Assembly: GCA_902729315.2 (NCBI GenBank)
Contig: LR746265.1
Coordinates: 4,754,892-4,818,891, forward strand
Reading direction: 5' to 3'
DNA from: Spirodela intermedia
Lineage: Eukaryota > Streptophyta > Magnoliopsida > Alismatales > Araceae
DNA: 64,000 nucleotides
Below are positions 48,916 through 59,886 of the stretch, one piece after another. Made by a program: the position numbers and the translations under genes. Under the pieces are notes generated by a model that saw only the letters and a list, made by a program, of their open reading frames with translations, made no database searches and had not been told where the DNA came from. Positions within the stretch are counted from its first letter, which is position 1. Every line of letters starts with the position of its first letter.

Positions 48916-50031
48916 TTAAAAGTTGAAGATATTCGCGTAGCAGGGGGAAATGTCGTCGAGCCACGGAGTGCGCATTAAATAGGCATCCGCCATCCAGTCG
49001 AAGTTCGACCTTGGAGGCACCTGCAGCATCCCGAGATCGGCAGGGAATCTGATAGCTCCCCCAGTAGGGTCCGAGACCCGAGGAATGGAGTTGACCTCCG
49101 CCTCCATCTCCACCTTCGTCTCCTTCTTGCTCCCTTCCGGCTCTAGCAATGGAAGCACTGGCGGCGCCTGCACAGAAATGTCCCGGTCGGAGGACGACGT
49201 CGCGGAGGCGGAGTAGGAGGTCTCTGCCCCCGATGTGACGCACGGTGCCGGCCTGCTTTTACCCTCCGGGGCCACCCGCTTCTCCAGCTCTTTCATCGAC
49301 TTGGCCTTGCGGTAGATTTTGCACAGCACGATGTCCCCCTGCGATAACAACATTATTCACTGCGTCCTCAAGTTCTCGTTACAAATTATCCTCACTTTCC
49401 ATTAATTAAGGTTGCCCCGGATATTCCATCAACGCCGAAAAATGTCGAAGGTGATGGACGGATACACACCTTTGGTAGATGCGGCGAGCTGATGGTGTCG
49501 GGGAGACGGTACTCGTTCATGATCCAGTCGGTCTTGATTCCCCGTGGCGCCCGTCCCTCGTAGAAAACCAGCGTCTTCTTCAGGCCGATGAGCCGACTGG
49601 GATCGGAAACGCTGCGGATGGGGCGGTCGGAGCCGGTTGCCTTCCAGAAACCTCGCTCCGTCGTCCGCTTCGGCTTCCCACCGTTGGAGCTCAGCTTGTC
49701 CCTCGGGACGAAGAAGTACCACTCCCTCTCCCCAGTCCTCGCCAGCCCTTCATTTCATCAATAAATAAGCCCTCCCCTTAGTGATATGAATCACGAGAAG
49801 CGCGGACGGTGTTGGAGTTGGCTTCAGCCCTCAGGCGGCGGAGGGATTTCGGAATGACTTACCGGGAAGCTCTCGAGGGTCGTGGCGGTAGATGTTGTGG
49901 AATGCGATGACGCTGTTGCTGAGCTTGTTGCCCTGAACGGCTCCCTTCAGATAGAAGTCTAGTAGTTCCTCCTCAGTGGGATGAAATCTGAAGCCGGGCA
50001 GGTCAATTTCCGACCAGCCACCCTCCTCCAT
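48916..50031 (-). CDS. NAC-domain transcription factor, copy 1
   Basis: Three exons on the minus strand: 50031-49863, 49747-49470 and 49338-48916, giving 289 residues. The NAC DNA-binding domain spans about residues 11-160: [79 protein letters not shown] and [11 protein letters not shown]. The usual Trp in DPWELP is Arg here, a position that is intact in the neighbouring copy. The C-terminal region is Ser/Pro/Glu-rich and should be the transcription-regulating part. The start is the ATG just before the domain; the frame stays open to an ATG at 50286, which would add 85 residues. Same intron positions and an equal second exon (278 bases) show it is a duplicate of copy 2. Target genes cannot be inferred. 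Confidence 0.9.
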
Positions 50032-51677
50032 ACTCCCCGATCTTCCCCGCCGACGCAGAAATGGATGATGCTGTGGATACGCAGTCAGGTAGTTCCCTGA
50101 TTTGTGTTTGGCAAGCCGGAGCGCCCTTCTGGCGTCATATATACCGCCAGGGCTGTTCAGGTTATCACGCTCATTGTTGACCCCAGCGTCTCTGGACCCA
50201 CGCGGCTTCTGGGCTTCCATGCTCTGGTTGACTTCAAACATCATCAGGTCTTCGTTAAGTGCGTTAACTCGGCGGAACATTATCATAATAAAAGATGACT
50301 GCGTTTACCTGTCACCGTCAAAATAGCGTTACTCAAATCAAACTCAGGCAATATGCTGGCAGTTATATTATAATCGGGTAAGCTTATACGTGCTATATAC
50401 ATTAACTCAAATACATACTTGTAATCTCAAAACTGACACAATATTATTTCGAGGGCTAGCGACGACCAAAACGTTTGGACGGGAGGGGGGTATTCCAAGT
50501 ATAATTCCGAAAATTTAAGATCGCTTGTCAAAGACATGGACTGATGCCTGCCGTTCGATATGAATGTTAATATGCAGCCATCAGATGGAACGATAGACCG
50601 GGTCCATCAATCCATTACGACAAAGGAAAGGGTGGAGACCGAACGCGTCTGCGCCCGAACTGTGCCGAAAAGAAAGCGTGTGGAAGAATCTGTACCAGGC
50701 AAGTCTCGAACTTCAATGCGGTCCTTTCGAGTTGCAGGTTTTGAACGGGTCCCCTTTTCTTAGTAAACTGTTTGAACAATTTAAACTCATTGATTTGACT
50801 CTCTTTAGATATAAATACCGAGTTAATGCGTGATTCGTCCGATCTGCCAATTTATTTTGAATGGTCTTCTTAACCTTACATCGTGGGTAAGACTAGCATT
50901 TATATGTGGCTCCACACTCAGCCCTGCACGCCGGGTCTTGGTGTTCCCTTCTTGTCTACCTGGAGGAAGCATGTGCCTCGCAACAACTCATCTCTGGGAG
51001 TGTTATAAGACACTTCTACTACTTGTAATACTTGCCGAGTGAAAAATTAAGTTAAAGGATTGCAACAGCCGACAATTAGTACATAGTATTCTCACAGCGT
51101 ATTGCTCAAGGCTCACATCTCTGACAAGAGTATCTTACTGTCCTGTGGAGCACTAGCTCGGCACATCATTCTATGTCGATTGGTGCACTGAAAATCCTCC
51201 GTTGGTCCACTCCATCCAGAGAAAATGTCGTGTCCTCCCACCGTGACCGTCACAAGACCGCGCGACTTGCGGTGCAGACCGACGACCAGGTTATTCTTTT
51301 CCCGACACTAACCATGGAAGGATACTTTCGTTCAAATGTTTCAGTCGCCCTTGAACCCAGGGTCTTTCCTAGCGGATTCGTGACTGGCAGACTCCGGCGT
51401 GTACCGGGATTAGACAACAAATGACCCAAAAAAAATCTGTCCTGCACTGACGAAGAGCAGGTAAATATTTTGTGGAAAAGGAAGCGCGTCCCCATGGTAG
51501 GGAAAGAAACAGAGGTCTTAGTCCTCCTTAGGCCCGCAGGTCATGTGTTGGGCAACTCCACTAGAAGTAATGGGTTGGGCAAGCAAAGGGGTCAATAACC
51601 ATATGCTTTTCTAAAGCGATGGATCGTCGTCGTCCCTTTCAAATATGAGCCCAGTCGTCTTTCTAGATGTTATTCCA

Positions 51678-51721
<44 letters not shown>

Positions 51722-52801
51722 CGTTGCCGTCGGGCCAAATGTCCCTATCAATCATGAGTCCAATACCTATCGTCACAGATTTTAAAAATATAACATGTAA
51801 AAGAACAAGTTTTCTATTGTTAAATCTATCGGATCATCTATGATAAGCATTTACACTTCTACCTCAGCTATCTAATCGATTAGAGCATCTGTTAAATCTT
51901 CTTAAAGATGTGACAGGTCAATAAAAAAATATTTTAAAACAAAGTGAAAGAAAACAAGGACAGATCTGAATACTTTTGATCCACAGAGGGGAAGAAAAAA
52001 GATTTTTTGAATGCCTGAGGATTGCAAGTGGATGCACCGTAATTATGAGGCATTACATACCTTTTAGCCCTTCGAATCAAGTATCATGGGTGATATTCCT
52101 AAATGTTAAAGCACGAATAATGAGATATAAGTTATACGCCATTCATCGGTGCGTGATTAATATGATTATTTGCACTCGAGAAACATAGTGATCCGAATCG
52201 CGTGATATCGTCAACTCATCCATCTGCATGTTATACCACTTTAATCATGGTTTAGTGCAATCGTAAATATTTTTGCGACCATGACAAATATACGATATCC
52301 TGTTTTTTCAGGCCAAGTTTTGCTTTAGTGGGATTTAAGTCAAAAGTTTATGATTGTCCAACACACTTACATGATTGTCCATCTCTCTCTCACCCGCCTT
52401 CCTCCCATAAACAATTTCAAATATTAACTTATTTTGTGCCAGAGGCGCAATTTTTTTCACTGTTCCGAAGCCGTCTTTTGGCATCTCTCTTAGAGCACAA
52501 ACCGCAGCGGCACTGTATGCGATCGCAAGAGATCATGGCAGCAGCCACAGTGCGCAACGGTCACCTTTGACGATAATGGCGGCGGCTGGGGTGGGAGCCT
52601 TTCCCTTTTCTTTTTCCGTTGTAAACATGGCAAGCCCCGCCTCGCCACCGTCTCTTCCCACCTTCCTTCCCAACCTTCGCCTCTAAAATAAGAGGTGATC
52701 CCGGATGATTGTCGCAAGCGTTTGACTGGACTGTTGGATTGCCATGAACTGGGTTATCTGCCAATAAACACTGTGGAAGATATATTTGTTGCTTCACTCG
52801 C
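50032..52801. other. Intergenic between the two NAC genes
   Basis: This 2.8-kb spacer contains the promoter of NAC copy 1 and the 3' UTR of copy 2. A (CT)n microsatellite of about 38 bases lies at 51682-51719. Nothing else is recognised; open frames at 50560-50763 and 51173-51424 show no family similarity. Confidence 0.6.
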
Positions 52802-54283
52802 TCACAAATTTACAAAGTCTTCCCCGTTCTGGTTTGGCTCGAAAAGTGTCCTCAGATCGGGGACAACATCATCTTTAGGGGGTTGGGCAGAGAGAACCCC
52901 ATCGTCCCCGAAATTGTGGGCGTTCGAGAGGTAGAAAGACCAGTAGTCCACACAAGGAATGAGAAGCTGATCGAAGAAGTAATTCCCCATCCAGTCGAGC
53001 TCCGAATTCGGGGAAGGCACCTCAAGCGTTTCCACCTCCAGTTTCGGGGAAGGCACCTCAGGCGTTTCCAGCTCCAGTTTCGGGGAAGGCACCTCAGGTG
53101 TTTCTAGCTCCAGGAGGAACCCCTGATTCGCGATCCCAGCAGGTTCGGAGGGAAGTGGGACGGACGTGACCTCGGCCTCTTTCTCTCCCTCCGTCAGGGG
53201 GATTGTGGGCGGGTTCTCTGGGGAGATGCCTCGGCCTAAGGAGGCAGCGGGGGCCGACGAGGAGGAGGCGTCAGCGGGGCGTAAGGAGCCCAACGCGCGG
53301 CCAACTTCCTCCTCCATGGCATCTACCTGACTCTTCAGCTCCTTTATGGTCTTGGCCTTGCGGTAGATCTTACACAGAACTACGTCCTCCTGCGGTAACA
53401 TGTTTACGTCACAGACTAACCAATGCATCAATACCCAAATTGTGCGGCAGTTCGTTGTTTCTGAAGCCAGAAACATTTAGCGAATCGAAGATGATAATAG
53501 CCACGTTACTGCAGGAAAAAAAAAGTGCTCAAAATAAGGGTCATTATTCTAGTCTTCAATTATTTTGCCTTAAATTCCCATATCATTTCAAATTAGATCG
53601 GATTTGAGCAGAAATCTTTCAATGTTACCGCTGCCTTTATCATACCCCCATAACAAACATTAAATTTTCGAATACACTTGTGAACCGACTGAAAGGAGAC
53701 AGCATGATTTTTTACGGCAGTTTTTCCGTTCATGATGGTGATCAAAATGTAGGAAGATCACACCTTTGCTGGTGGTGGACAGCCAGTGGCATCGACGAGC
53801 CGGTACTCGTTCATGATCCAGTCGGTCTTGCGGCCTCGGGGCGCCCTCCCCTGGTAGAAGACCAGCGTCTTCCTCAGGCCAAGCAGCCGTTTTTGGTCCG
53901 ATAAACTCCGGATGGCACGGTCCGTGCCGGTTGCCTTCCAGAAACCTCGTGCCGTTGTACGGTTTGGCCTCCCGCCGCTAGAGTTCCTCTTATCCCTTGG
54001 TACGAAGAAGTACCACTCTCTCCCTCCGTTCCTCGCTAGCACTGCATTTTACAAAACTGGAAAAGCATTTGTATCGGGATTTTCACGGCTATTAAACCTT
54101 AAGGAGCGAAGACAACGAGAGTGCAATCTGTTACGCACTGGGGAGCTCCCACGGGTCGTGGCGGTAGATGTTGCCGGTAGCGATGACCTCCTTGCCGAGC
54201 TTCTTTCCCTGGATGGCTCCCTTCAGATAGTAGTCGAGGAGCTCCTCCTCTGTGGGATGGAATCGAAACCCCGGCAGGTTCAT
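52802..54283 (-). CDS. NAC-domain transcription factor, copy 2
   Basis: Three exons on the minus strand: 54283-54139, 54041-53764 and 53389-52802, giving 336 residues. The NAC domain begins at the N-terminus ([20 protein letters not shown]) and continues with [60 protein letters not shown] and [12 protein letters not shown] stop codon lies 20 codons upstream of the chosen ATG in the same frame. The exon 1 donor is A|GTGCGT, which makes the junction residue Met (LPMLARN) where most NACs, and copy 1, have Gly. The C-terminal region contains three near-identical 12-residue units ending PEVPSPK or PEVPSPN. It is a tandem duplicate of copy 1. Function beyond DNA binding is not inferable. Confidence 0.9.
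53010..53117 (-). repeat. Triplicated 36-base coding repeat
   Basis: Three tandem 36-base units (53010-53045, 53046-53081, 53082-53117) differ at only a few positions and keep the reading frame. Each encodes LE(L/V)ETPEVPSPK or a close variant in the C-terminal region of NAC copy 2. The NAC copy 1 tail has no such repeat. Confidence 0.9.
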
Positions 54284-56604
54284 ATTCGACCCGCCGCCGT
54301 CCGCAGCTTCTGCTTCGCTGAAGGGTTCACCTCTCGCTTCCTAGTGGCCACAGGTGGACCTTTCGGGAGTTGCACATACCTTCAGAAGCGCACTTAACAT
54401 CTCTCAGCTAGCCATATCGCCCCGCACCCATTCTGATCCACGCGGCATCTTGACTTCCAATCAAAGCATGGACAACACAGTCTTACGTCGTCGCTAGTCG
54501 ACAAGCCTCAGGACTTGGAATATGGAAATGGGAGAGGACAGGACAGCTGGCCAACTTCCTTCCCTTCTTCCCCGTCCCAACGAGACGACGGACTGCGACA
54601 GGGGCGGGAAGGAGTCGTGCAATTACTTGCAACGCTCAGTCAACGTGTGATCATCGTTCATCTTCCGTAGCAAACACAAAGTTTTGAACGTACTATGGTG
54701 TCCCACTCTTGTGATTGAAGCTGTCAACCAAGTTTCGAGTCCTAGCTATGTATGCGTGTGGGCGAGCAGATGTCCCTTCACGCGGTATGTCCAACCCGGT
54801 GGTGATGAAAGCGGAAGGCTACTCTCCTTTGGCTGAGACGATGACCAGGCGATTCCGAATTTAACGAATCTTCCTCTACATGCGGTCACCTCCTCCGTTG
54901 TTCGTTTGTGGAGCTTAGATTTCCGTAGATGCCGTAAGCCTTACCAGATTAGAACAGGTTCCAGCACTTAGCTGTGGCACAAAACTCGAATTGTCATTAT
55001 AATTGTAAGCATGATTGTGCCTCACTATAATGCAAATAGTCATAAATATAAAACGAAGTGCTCTTTATGAATTATATTCTCAGTAGAGCATTTAGCGTAA
55101 ATCATAAAGAGTAAGAATGCGTTGCACTGCGTGGGAATTCCAGATTCCACAGCGCTGACTGTTAGCTTCTTCTACCTGTTCTTCGATTTGATAACCTTCA
55201 CGTCGCGATCGTACTGTGTAGCATCTGTTTTTCTCCACGGACACGTCCCGGGAGGTTCGAAGAAGACGCAAGCTCTCAGAAGAGCCAACCAACCCCCCCT
55301 TATCCATCACTGACGAACAAGAGAGTGATTGCCAATTCCTGTCGATCTTCCTCAAATAGTTAATATGGCGTGAATATTTTGTGACAGCTTCTTTACTATA
55401 CATGGGATTTTGTATGTCGGGCAATGAACGTCTCCTCACCGTAGTATTTGTACTATAACATAAAATAATATTACATAAAACTTCGATCCCGCCTATCGTT
55501 AGGGTCGACGTCCTACTTTTTGATCATTAATGACGATCATTCTTCGACGAGCTAATACTTGGAGACCGGGAGATGATTCCGATGGTTCTGAAACTCGAAT
55601 TCCATTCGATGGTTTTGTATTTTCATCCAGCATTCTCGGCATCCGAGGATGCTGGCTAGCTTCCTCATGTTCAACCCAGAATGGAAGGGCGGCGCGATGT
55701 CCGATAGGCCGAGCAATTCGTAGGGGGGGATACTGAGATCCTCCAGATGGCGACGTACGCCGCGAGCCGCCGACATACTCAATCGTGGCGGGCGATCGGA
55801 GGCGGGCGTCCTCTTTTCCGGTTCTCATGCCGGCTCGTCGGCGTGGCTCCCGCTGGCGACGTCCTCCTCCGGCGACTACTGGTGGCCCGGCTACGAGATA
55901 TCTTCCAGTCATTGGAATCACCGTCAGAAACGGAACGAAGGAGTTCGCCCCTCCTCTGCTCGACAGACGAGATCTTCGGAGCTCCTATCTGGGAAATGGA
56001 AAGAGACAGAGAAGTGTGCCGTCGAATCCCATCAAATAAATGCCGGAGACGTCAGCTCATCCCATGCGGACAAGGTAGATAAGTAGCACTCGGAAAGAGA
56101 TACCTCCGTAGAAGCCTCTCTGCACCGAGCCGACCGGCTAAAACGATCCCATGATACAGAGAATCTGGAGTGAGTTACTCGACGGGAGATCTCGGAGCAG
56201 GGAGGAGGCGGCGGTGGGATCCCGCCGGATAATCTTCTGCTCCGGCGCCTCTCGGTTCGGTCTTTCGACGACCCACCGAGTGTAGACGGATCTGTCCGGA
56301 GGTAAGATCTTCGAAATGTGTGAATAAATGGGGATCGCGGTCGATAAGATCAACGTCAAGGCATTTATCTTGCCGGAGAACCCTGGCGACCACGATCCAG
56401 ACCTTTTCAGTGAGTAATGATAATCTGATGCCGGTGACGTCCATCACAACCTGCATCAAAAACGGGGAAAGGAGGGCCCGGAGGAGTTCTCCACAAGAAA
56501 GCGATCTACACCAACATGCACAAATAACTCCTTCCTTTTCTGCTCTTCGAATAGAGCAGACCCTCTCCAGTGTAACCTCCACAGACGTCCTCACTCCCGA
56601 AGAG

Positions 56605-56651
<47 letters not shown>

Positions 56652-58279
56652 CCTCTGGTACGATACGAATCTGACAGCGATACCTTACAAAAAAAGTGGG
56701 TTTGACACGAATGTGTCTCTTCTCTCTCTCCCTCCCTCTCGTCGACTGATAAATAACACGGAGCTTTATCGCATCGAACTCCATGAAAACAGATTGGGCA
56801 GGAGGAAAACAGGAGTAGAAGAAACTGGAAGGCCAAGGGGCGGCGTGCAGGTGGCCAATCATTCAGAAACCGGCAGGAGCTGGTCTCCTCACAGCATCAA
56901 GCTCGTACGTGCAGGGTTCCCTCGAGCATTAACTAGAAACATGATTCCAGGAGGCCACTCTTCCGCCCCAAGATCTTCTCTTACGATCAAGATTCCAGAA
57001 ACGTGATAGACGAGCCAGTTTGACAACCGGTTAGGATTAACTGGGTTAACCTCGCCTCGCTTCCGTATTCTAGTCTATCTGACTCTCAGTTTCATAACAC
57101 GCTCTACCTCTCTGTCAGAGGTTGACCAAGGTTAACTTACTTTTCAGTTCAACAGCGGCGGAGATAATCTAAAGCGGGCTGGGGCTCTCCAGACTAACCT
57201 AGGTACACTATTTGAGCTGTTCGTTCCGATTAGGTGAGCAACTTGATCCGAGTTGATCAGCGGAGGAGTGACGAAGCTTACTCTTCCGTCTTTGTTCCTT
57301 CCACCTCTCTGAAAGATACGGTTCCATGAAGCAGAGTTCAGTCAAGCTTTCGTCTCTGAACCGTAAAAAGGGACCAATAGTGGGGACTCGTCGTCTGGCG
57401 GGCATCCACGGTCAACGCATTAAAAGCAAAAGAAACTAAGGAATGACACGTGCGAATGCCAAAAGGGGGGGGAAATCTGCCCTTTCGCAAACCCTGATTA
57501 CGGAAAATAATCAGTCCGTTTCACCGGAAAACGAGCGACTGTCGACATCATGAAGGGGAAGAATCCAGAGGATGCCTGTTTTCGCACGTGCGAAGGCACA
57601 GACGAGAGAGAAGGGGAATGTCCAGCCGCACTTTTCTCGGCCCATTGGATTTTTAAACGTCTAGGTTGTATCCCTTTCGTCTTACAATATCTCTGATTTT
57701 TTTCTCCTGCGAGGCAGCTGTCAAGGTCTGTCCGCTCGCGCTGCATTTCCCCAAAAATATATTAATTTAAAATTAAAATTATGGTTGCTTAATATTTTTT
57801 TAATAAAATACATGCCTCGAGGATTTTCAGATATTAATATTTACTAGTTTTTCTTGTTTTCTCGTTTTATTTGCAAACCTGCAGTGCCCCATAATTCAAA
57901 TTGAAATACTTTGCTTTCGCATTTATTTTTTCTTTATTTATTTGACCGACCACGCGTCCCAGACTTACGTATAAAAGCACCTTACTTCTTCTTTGCCTAG
58001 TCTGGTTCAGAGAGAGAGAGAGAGAGAGAGCGAGAGACATAGACATAAGAAAAATGAAGTATATATATATAAATGTTATATATGCCCCCTCGTCCTGTAC
58101 CTTCGTTACCAGCTCTTCTCCCGGCCACATTTAAGGTTTCATGCTTTTGACTGTTCCTCGCGTGGCGGTCGCCGTCTGGGAACAGTGGTTGCGGCAGGCC
58201 AGTCGACAGGTGAAGAGCTAGAAGAATCAAACTGATCGGGCAGGGCCACTGTGCAGTGGGCTGCAGAAGGAAGGGAGCT
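54284..58279. other. Intergenic between NAC gene 2 and LOG
   Basis: A 4-kb spacer with NAC copy 2 promoter sequence on the left and LOG promoter sequence on the right, since the two genes diverge. (CT)n tracts lie at about 56608-56645 and (GA)n at about 58010-58036. Long open frames occur at 55499-55921 and 56175-56648 on the minus strand, but neither resembles a known family, and the second runs into the microsatellite. Confidence 0.55.
57970..57977 (+). promoter_or_regulatory. Probable TATA box of the LOG gene
   Basis: TATAAAAG lies about 300 bases upstream of the LOG start codon. A (GA)n tract follows about 35 bases later, where the transcription start and 5' leader would be. A second short open frame and alternative start sites in the leader cannot be excluded. 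Confidence 0.45.
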
Positions 58280-59655
58280 ATGGAGGTTGACGAAGGCGTA
58301 CCACTGGTTGTGGAGGCCCCGGCTAAGAAATCACCTTTCAGAAGTGTTTGCGTATTCTGCGGGAGTAGCACCGGGAAGAAGCAGAGCTACCAGGATGCCG
58401 CCGTCGAGCTTGGCGCGGAGCTGGTAAGCAATGGGCGGAAAACCACTCGTCCGTAGTTCGCCGATTGCAGCTTCTTTCGTCTCAATTCGATCATCGTTCC
58501 TATTCTTCTTCCTCCTCTAATGCGGATGCCTAGCCGCGCAATGAAGACTGGCCGCCTTTGAAACAGTCTTACATAGGATTCTTTTGCGGCATCCACAGGT
58601 GGCGAGGAAAGTAGATCTGGTATACGGAGGAGGTAGCGTTGGGTTGATGGGTCTCGTCTCCCAGGCCGTCCACAAGGGCGGCGGCCACGTCCTCGGGTAG
58701 GCCTCTAATTCCTCCGAGAACCTTCTCCCTCCGCCGCTTCGTCCATTGTACACGGCTCTTGCTCCGAGCTTTAGATCTCTCGCTGACTGCTTGACTCGTT
58801 TCCTCCCCTCTGCTCAGGATCATTCCCCGGACCTTGATGCGCAAGGAGGTGCCCAAGTTTTCCTGTTGGGACTCTGTATCTCTCTCTCCCTCGCCCATGC
58901 CACTTCCTCATTCGTCTCGTTGTGCTGTTTCCCTTCTCTCAGGTCACCGGAGAGACGGTGGGGGAGGTGAAAGTAGTCGACGGGATGCACCAGAGGAAGG
59001 CAGAAATGTCTCGGCATTCCGACGCGTTCATCGCACTCCCCGGTCTCTCTCTCATTCTCTCTCCCTTCTCCCCATTCCCTTTTAGGATTTTCGCGATTGG
59101 CACCTCAGTCTCATTCGTGACTGAACATCAGGTGGCTATGGGACATTAGAGGAGCTGCTCGAGGTGATCTCCTGGGCTCAGCTGGGCATCCACAGAAAGC
59201 CAGTGAGTTAGATCGGAGCGCTCCTTCCTTTCCCGAGCTTTTCCCATACAATCGGCACCTCCTCAGACCTGACGGTCCTTCAGATTTTCGTCTCAAGCCT
59301 CTCTTTTTAAGGTTAAATTCCGTTCTTCAGGTGGGCTTGATGAACGTCGATGGCTACTACGACGCGCTGCTGGCGTTAATCGACAGCGCCGTTGGCGAGG
59401 GCTTCATCGACCCCTCGCAGCGCCACATTTTCATCTCCGCCCCCACAGCCAAGGAGCTCGTCCAGAAGCTGGAGGTCCCCCCGGTCTCCGAGCTCACGCA
59501 TTTCGCGCCACCGCTGTCTTCGATCCATTCCTGGGTTTTTACAGCCTCAGTTTCGACAGGAATACGTGCCGGCTGGGGACGGGGCGGTGGTCAAGCTGCG
59601 CTGGGAGATGGAGCAGGTCGGTTACACGTCGATGGTAGCTGAAATCGCCCGATAG
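58280..59655 (+). CDS. LOG: Cytokinin riboside 5'-monophosphate phosphoribohydrolase (LOG family)
   Basis: Seven exons: 58280-58423, 58599-58696, 58818-58848, 58943-59042, 59132-59202, 59331-59474 and 59560-59655, giving 227 residues. LOG enzymes release active cytokinin bases from their nucleotides in the cytosol. The Rossmann-type core is complete: [43 protein letters not shown] and the nucleotide-binding motif PGGYGTLEE at residues 124-132, followed by [20 protein letters not shown]. Exon 7 was placed by frame: it gives [22 protein letters not shown], split here as seen in family tails. The donors after exons 4 and 6 (GTCTCT and GTCCCC) are weak beyond GT. Without splicing the last intron the protein would end in an unrelated tail. 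The start is the first ATG that precedes the domain. Confidence 0.9.
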
Positions 59656-59850
59656 TGGCGGCCGCATTGCCGTGCCGGCACCGTAGTCGGCGGCACAACT
59701 GCCGAAAGATTGCTTTTTGTCCCGCCTCGGGCGTCGGAGGTGCGCTACGGAAGGGTGAAGACGACGATGAATCATTTGCGCGGGGACTACAACTTTTTGT
59801 GCTCGTATTACATCATTCGTACACCACCCTCTCTCTCTTTCTCTCTCTCC

Positions 59851-59886
<36 letters not shown>

